NCBI GenBank assembly: GCA_030263385.1
Contig: SZOX01000002.1
Coordinates: 1 to 64,000 of the forward strand
Origin: Zeimonas sp003577305
Lineage (GTDB): Bacteria; Pseudomonadota; Gammaproteobacteria; Burkholderiales; Burkholderiaceae_E
Reading direction: 5' to 3'
DNA length: 64,000 nucleotides
A program made the translations under genes and the position numbers. The notes under the pieces were generated by a model. The model saw only the letters and a program-made list of their open reading frames with translations. It was not told where the DNA came from and searched no databases. Below, in pieces: positions 61,526 to 64,000 of this stretch (positions are counted from its first letter, which is position 1; every line of letters begins with the position of its first letter).

Positions 61526-62182
61526 ATGCACAGCATTTCCCGAGTCTGGCTCTACGAGCAGGTCGCCCGAATCGGGAAGGCGATCTCGAGTCCCAAGCGT
61601 CTCGAGCTGATCGACCTGCTCGCGCAAGGCGAGAAGACGGTCGAGACGCTCGCGAAAGAGGCGCGCATCGACATGCGCCTTGCGAGCGCCCACCTGAAGG
61701 CGCTTCGCGAGGCGCGCCTGGTACAGACGCGCCGCGACGGCAAGTTCATCCGCTATCGCCTGAGCGGCCCGGAGGTCGCCCAACTGTCGCGCACGCTGCG
61801 CGAGGTGGCCGAGGAGCGCCTGGTCGAGCTGCGACTCGCGCTGGACGAGATGGCCTCCTGCGCCGAAGACCTCGATGCCGAGAGTCGTGAGTCGCTGCTC
61901 GCAAAGGCGCGCAACGGCGACGTGCTCGTCCTCGACGTCCGTCCGGCGGCCGAGTACGAAGCCGGACACCTCCCGTTCGCGCGCTCGATGCCGCTGGCCG
62001 AGCTGCGCAGGCGTCTCGCCGAGTTGCCGCCCGGCAAGGAAATCGTCGCGTATTGCCGCGGGCCGTTCTGCCTCATGTCGGACGAAGCGGTAAGGCTGCT
62101 GCGGCGCCGGGGCTTCGCCGCCCGCCGGATTTCCGAAGGCGTCACCGAATGGCAGGCAAGCGGACAACTACTCGAACACTGA
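61526..62182 (+). CDS. ArsR-family regulator with C-terminal rhodanese domain
   Basis: 218 residues. Winged helix at about 15-90 (SSPKRLELIDLLAQGEKTVETL, LASAHLKALREARLVQ) joined to a rhodanese domain (about 125-215) with active-site C177 in CRGPFC and a second Cys at 182. The pairing suggests sensing of persulfide or other reactive sulfur or arsenic/oxidant through the cysteines. No ribosome binding site precedes the ATG, consistent with leaderless translation. The downstream MFS gene begins 34 bp later. Confidence 0.9.
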   Translation: MHSISRVWLYEQVARIGKAISSPKRLELIDLLAQGEKTVETLAKEARIDMRLASAHLKALREARLVQTRRDGKFIRYRLSGPEVAQLSRTLREVAEERLVELRLALDEMASCAEDLDAESRESLLAKARNGDVLVLDVRPAAEYEAGHLPFARSMPLAELRRRLAELPPGKEIVAYCRGPFCLMSDEAVRLLRRRGFAARRISEGVTEWQASGQLLEH

Positions 62183-62216
62183 TTCCGCAATGCCCGCAAG
62201 GAGGACGAAGACCCTC

Positions 62217-63398
62217 ATGCATCGCCAGGTGCTGATCCTGGCGATCGCCCAGGCGCTGTTCCAGACCGCCTCGGTGCTGGTCATGACGATCGGCGGCCTG
62301 GCCGGCGCGAAGATCGCGAGCGCGCCGCAATGGGCCACCCTGCCCATCGCGACGATGTTCGTCGGCACCGCCGCGATGATGTTCCCCGCCTCGATGTGGA
62401 TGGCGCGCATCGGACGTCGCGCCGGGTTCGTGCTCGGGGCGTTGCTCGGCGCGGCCGGCGGACTCGTGTCGGCCCTGGGCGTCTACGCAGCCTCGCTGCC
62501 GCTGCTGGCTTCAGGCACTTTTCTCGTCGGCAGCTACCAGGCGTTCGCGCAGTTCTACCGTTTCGCGGCCAGCGAGGTGGCCGACGCTGCGTACCGTCCG
62601 CGCGCGATCTCGCTCGTCATGGCGGGCGGCGTGGTGGCCGCGCTGGCCGGCCCGCTGCTCGGGCGCCTGGGAGGGCCGCTCCTGCAACCCGAGTATCTCG
62701 GCTCGTTCCTGATCCTGGCCCTCGTCTCACTGGTGGCCGCCGGCGTTCTTCTGGCGTTGCGAATCCCGGCGGCGATCGAGGCCGAAGCCGCGCACGGGCA
62801 GGCCCGGCCGTGGCAGCGGATGGTCGCGCAGCCCACCTACCTGGTCGCGCTCTTCGGCGCCGCCACCGGCTACGGCATCATGATCCTCGCGATGACCGCC
62901 ACGCCGATCGCGATGCTGCACCATCACCACGATCTGGGCACCGCGGCCACCGTCATCCAGCTTCACGTGCTGGGCATGTTCGCGCCGTCGTTCTTCACCG
63001 GCTCGCTGATTGCGCGCTTCGGCGTGCTGCGCATCATGCTCACCGGCGTCGTGCTCTTCGCGGGCCATATCGCGATGACGCTCACCGGAACCGGCTTCGG
63101 CTCGTTCTCCGCGGCGCTCGTCCTGCTCGGCGTGGGCTGGAACTTCCTCTATATCGGCGGCACCACGCTGCTCACCACCGCATACGCGCCCGCGGAGCGA
63201 GCCCGCGCGCAGGCGATCAACGACATGACGATCTTCGTCGTCGGGCTGGCCGGTTCGTTCGCCGCAGGCGGAATGCTCGAAGCGCTGGGGTGGGAGACGA
63301 TGAACCTGGTGCTCGTTCCCTGGCTTGCGCTGGCGGCGCTGTCGCTGGTGTGGCTGGGTGCGCGTCAGCGATCGGACACCGTAAAGGCGAGGGCATGA
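62217..63398 (+). CDS. MFS transporter
   Basis: 393 residues, about 12 transmembrane helices (LILAIAQALFQTASVLVMTI, ATMFVGTAAMMFPASM, FVVGLAGSFAAGGMLEALG and others), with loop ARIGRRAGF between helices 2 and 3 typical of MFS. AAGGAGG at 62198-62204 supports ATG 62217; an ATG at 62190 lacks a site. Likely exporter controlled by the ArsR-rhodanese protein. Two stretches reappear in the pseudogene at 50895-51125. Confidence 0.88.
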   Translation: MHRQVLILAIAQALFQTASVLVMTIGGLAGAKIASAPQWATLPIATMFVGTAAMMFPASMWMARIGRRAGFVLGALLGAAGGLVSALGVYAASLPLLASGTFLVGSYQAFAQFYRFAASEVADAAYRPRAISLVMAGGVVAALAGPLLGRLGGPLLQPEYLGSFLILALVSLVAAGVLLALRIPAAIEAEAAHGQARPWQRMVAQPTYLVALFGAATGYGIMILAMTATPIAMLHHHHDLGTAATVIQLHVLGMFAPSFFTGSLIARFGVLRIMLTGVVLFAGHIAMTLTGTGFGSFSAALVLLGVGWNFLYIGGTTLLTTAYAPAERARAQAINDMTIFVVGLAGSFAAGGMLEALGWETMNLVLVPWLALAALSLVWLGARQRSDTVKARA

Positions 63399-63934
63399 TG
63401 GTGGAGAAGACCATGGAGACGGCGCCGCAGGCGGCGGCCGATGGCGCCGCATACCGGCGCCTGTTCGAGCGCCTCGAGACGCTGGGCATCGACGCGAAGG
63501 TAGTGCCGTACCCCGCGCACGCGACCGTCGAGGAAGGCAAGGCACTGCGCGGACGCATGAGTGGCACCTTCACCAAGAACCTGCTGCTCAAGGACCGCAA
63601 GGGTCGGCACTTCCTGCTGGCGATCCACGAGGACCGTGCGCTGAACCTGAAGACCGCATCGGCACTGATGGGCGGCAAGGGACACCTGAGCTTCGTGACC
63701 GGCGAGCGCATGCAGGCGCTGCTGGGCGTGCAGCCGGGCACGCTCACGCCGCTGGGCCTGCTGCAGGACGCGGAAGGCGTGGTGACCGTGGTGATCGATG
63801 CCTCGCTGATGGGGGATGCCCAGCTGAACTTCCACCCGCTGCGGCAGACCGAGAGCCTGGGCCTGGCGCCCGGCGAACTGGTGGCCTTCGTGCGCTCGTG
63901 CGGGCGCGAGCCGCTGATCGTGGATTTCGATTGA
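63395..63934 (+). CDS. ProXp-ala/YbaK-type prolyl-tRNA editing protein
   Basis: 179 residues, YbaK fold. FERLETLGIDAKVVPYPAH with ATVEEGKALRG, FTKNLLLKDRKGRHF and LLGVQPGTLTPLGLL are the PrdX/ProXp-ala pattern, which hydrolyses Ala-tRNA(Pro). It starts within the MFS stop codon (ATGA), so it shares the transcript. A second ATG directly follows the first. Confidence 0.87.
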   Translation: MMVEKTMETAPQAAADGAAYRRLFERLETLGIDAKVVPYPAHATVEEGKALRGRMSGTFTKNLLLKDRKGRHFLLAIHEDRALNLKTASALMGGKGHLSFVTGERMQALLGVQPGTLTPLGLLQDAEGVVTVVIDASLMGDAQLNFHPLRQTESLGLAPGELVAFVRSCGREPLIVDFD

Positions 63935-63958
63935 GTCGTGCCCGCTCTGCCACGACTC
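63933..63958 (+). terminator. Hairpin terminator after the YbaK-like gene
   Basis: GAGTCGTG (63933-63940) and CACGACTC (63951-63958) form a perfect 8-bp stem with a 10-nt loop, starting inside the stop codon. No T-tract follows. I see no gene in the last 42 bases of the window. Confidence 0.45.
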
Positions 63959-64000
63959 GCCCCGCTGGTTGCGTCGGGCGTGGAAGGATGGCGCGCCCGG

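Overview
The window is strongly GC-rich, densely coded chromosomal DNA with GC-biased third codon positions. The gene set and local order point to a betaproteobacterium, most likely Burkholderiales. The markers are tRNA-Tyr/Gly/Thr upstream of tuf, a PhaM-type granule protein, rfaE2 near a SPOR protein and birA, dacA-dat-DUF493-lipB-lipA, rsmI divergent from lpoA-yraN-diaA-dolP, and argS-SPOR-dsbA-SDR. I cannot name the genus. I see no rRNA, CRISPR array, insertion sequence or prophage.

Layout. 1-588: start of an EF-Tu gene and three tRNAs, read leftward from a near-consensus sigma70 promoter whose -35 box overlaps the stop codon of the next gene. 585-6987 (minus): a PadBC(D)-like molybdopterin oxidoreductase whose iron-sulfur and membrane subunits are fused, MetY, and a CoA-binding protein. 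7102-18704: PhaM, FIST, RfaE2, SPOR protein, BirA, VanZ, a thioredoxin-like ferredoxin, a hydrolase, two tandem uncharacterised paralogues, DacA, D-amino-acid transaminase, DUF493, LipB and LipA. 18744-27010: thioesterase, GNAT, then a complete branched-chain-amino-acid-type ABC transporter operon (livKHMGF) in which the LivF ATPase is fused in frame to an aldehyde dehydrogenase, with a divergent AraC/FeaR-like regulator. 27023-32357: AtuA-family protein, M48 protease with LemA, and the BON lipoprotein DolP. 32380-41434: diaA/gmhA, yraN, lpoA, rsmI, rlpA, a vitamin-B12-type binding protein, SDR, DsbA, SPOR protein, ArgS. 41482-50188: VOC protein, acyl-CoA synthetase, thioredoxin, and a leftward operon of AEC permease, membrane-anchored TAXI protein, enoyl-CoA hydratase, CaiB/BaiF CoA-transferase and MetC-like lyase. 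50258-54383: an accessory stretch with a degenerate bacterioferritin, a deleted MFS gene remnant, an EmrE-type pump, nitroreductase, small membrane proteins and HicAB. 54581-64000: a fused IorA-IorB indolepyruvate oxidoreductase with a divergent Lrp regulator, DUF1330, a PLC/nuclease-like secreted protein, an MBL hydrolase, and an ArsR-rhodanese regulator followed by an MFS transporter and a ProXp-ala deacylase.

How the genes work together. The accessory content suggests a heterotroph handling aromatic or branched acyl compounds: PadB-like oxidoreductase, liv transporter plus aldehyde dehydrogenase under a FeaR-like activator, AtuA, acyl-CoA synthetase, CoA-transferase with enoyl-CoA hydratase, and indolepyruvate oxidoreductase. 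The rest is core cell-envelope, lipoate and translation machinery.

The most unusual items are the LivF-aldehyde dehydrogenase fusion, the microhomology deletion remnant of the MFS gene (50895-51125 against 62217-63398), the bacterioferritin lacking both its haem ligand and one ferroxidase ligand, the fused PadC-PadD subunit, and two apparently leaderless regulator or toxin genes with operators in their promoters (61491-61526 and 54383-54416). I found no clearly new multi-gene system. The transporter-dehydrogenase fusion and the paired unknown genes at 13531-14554 are the best leads.
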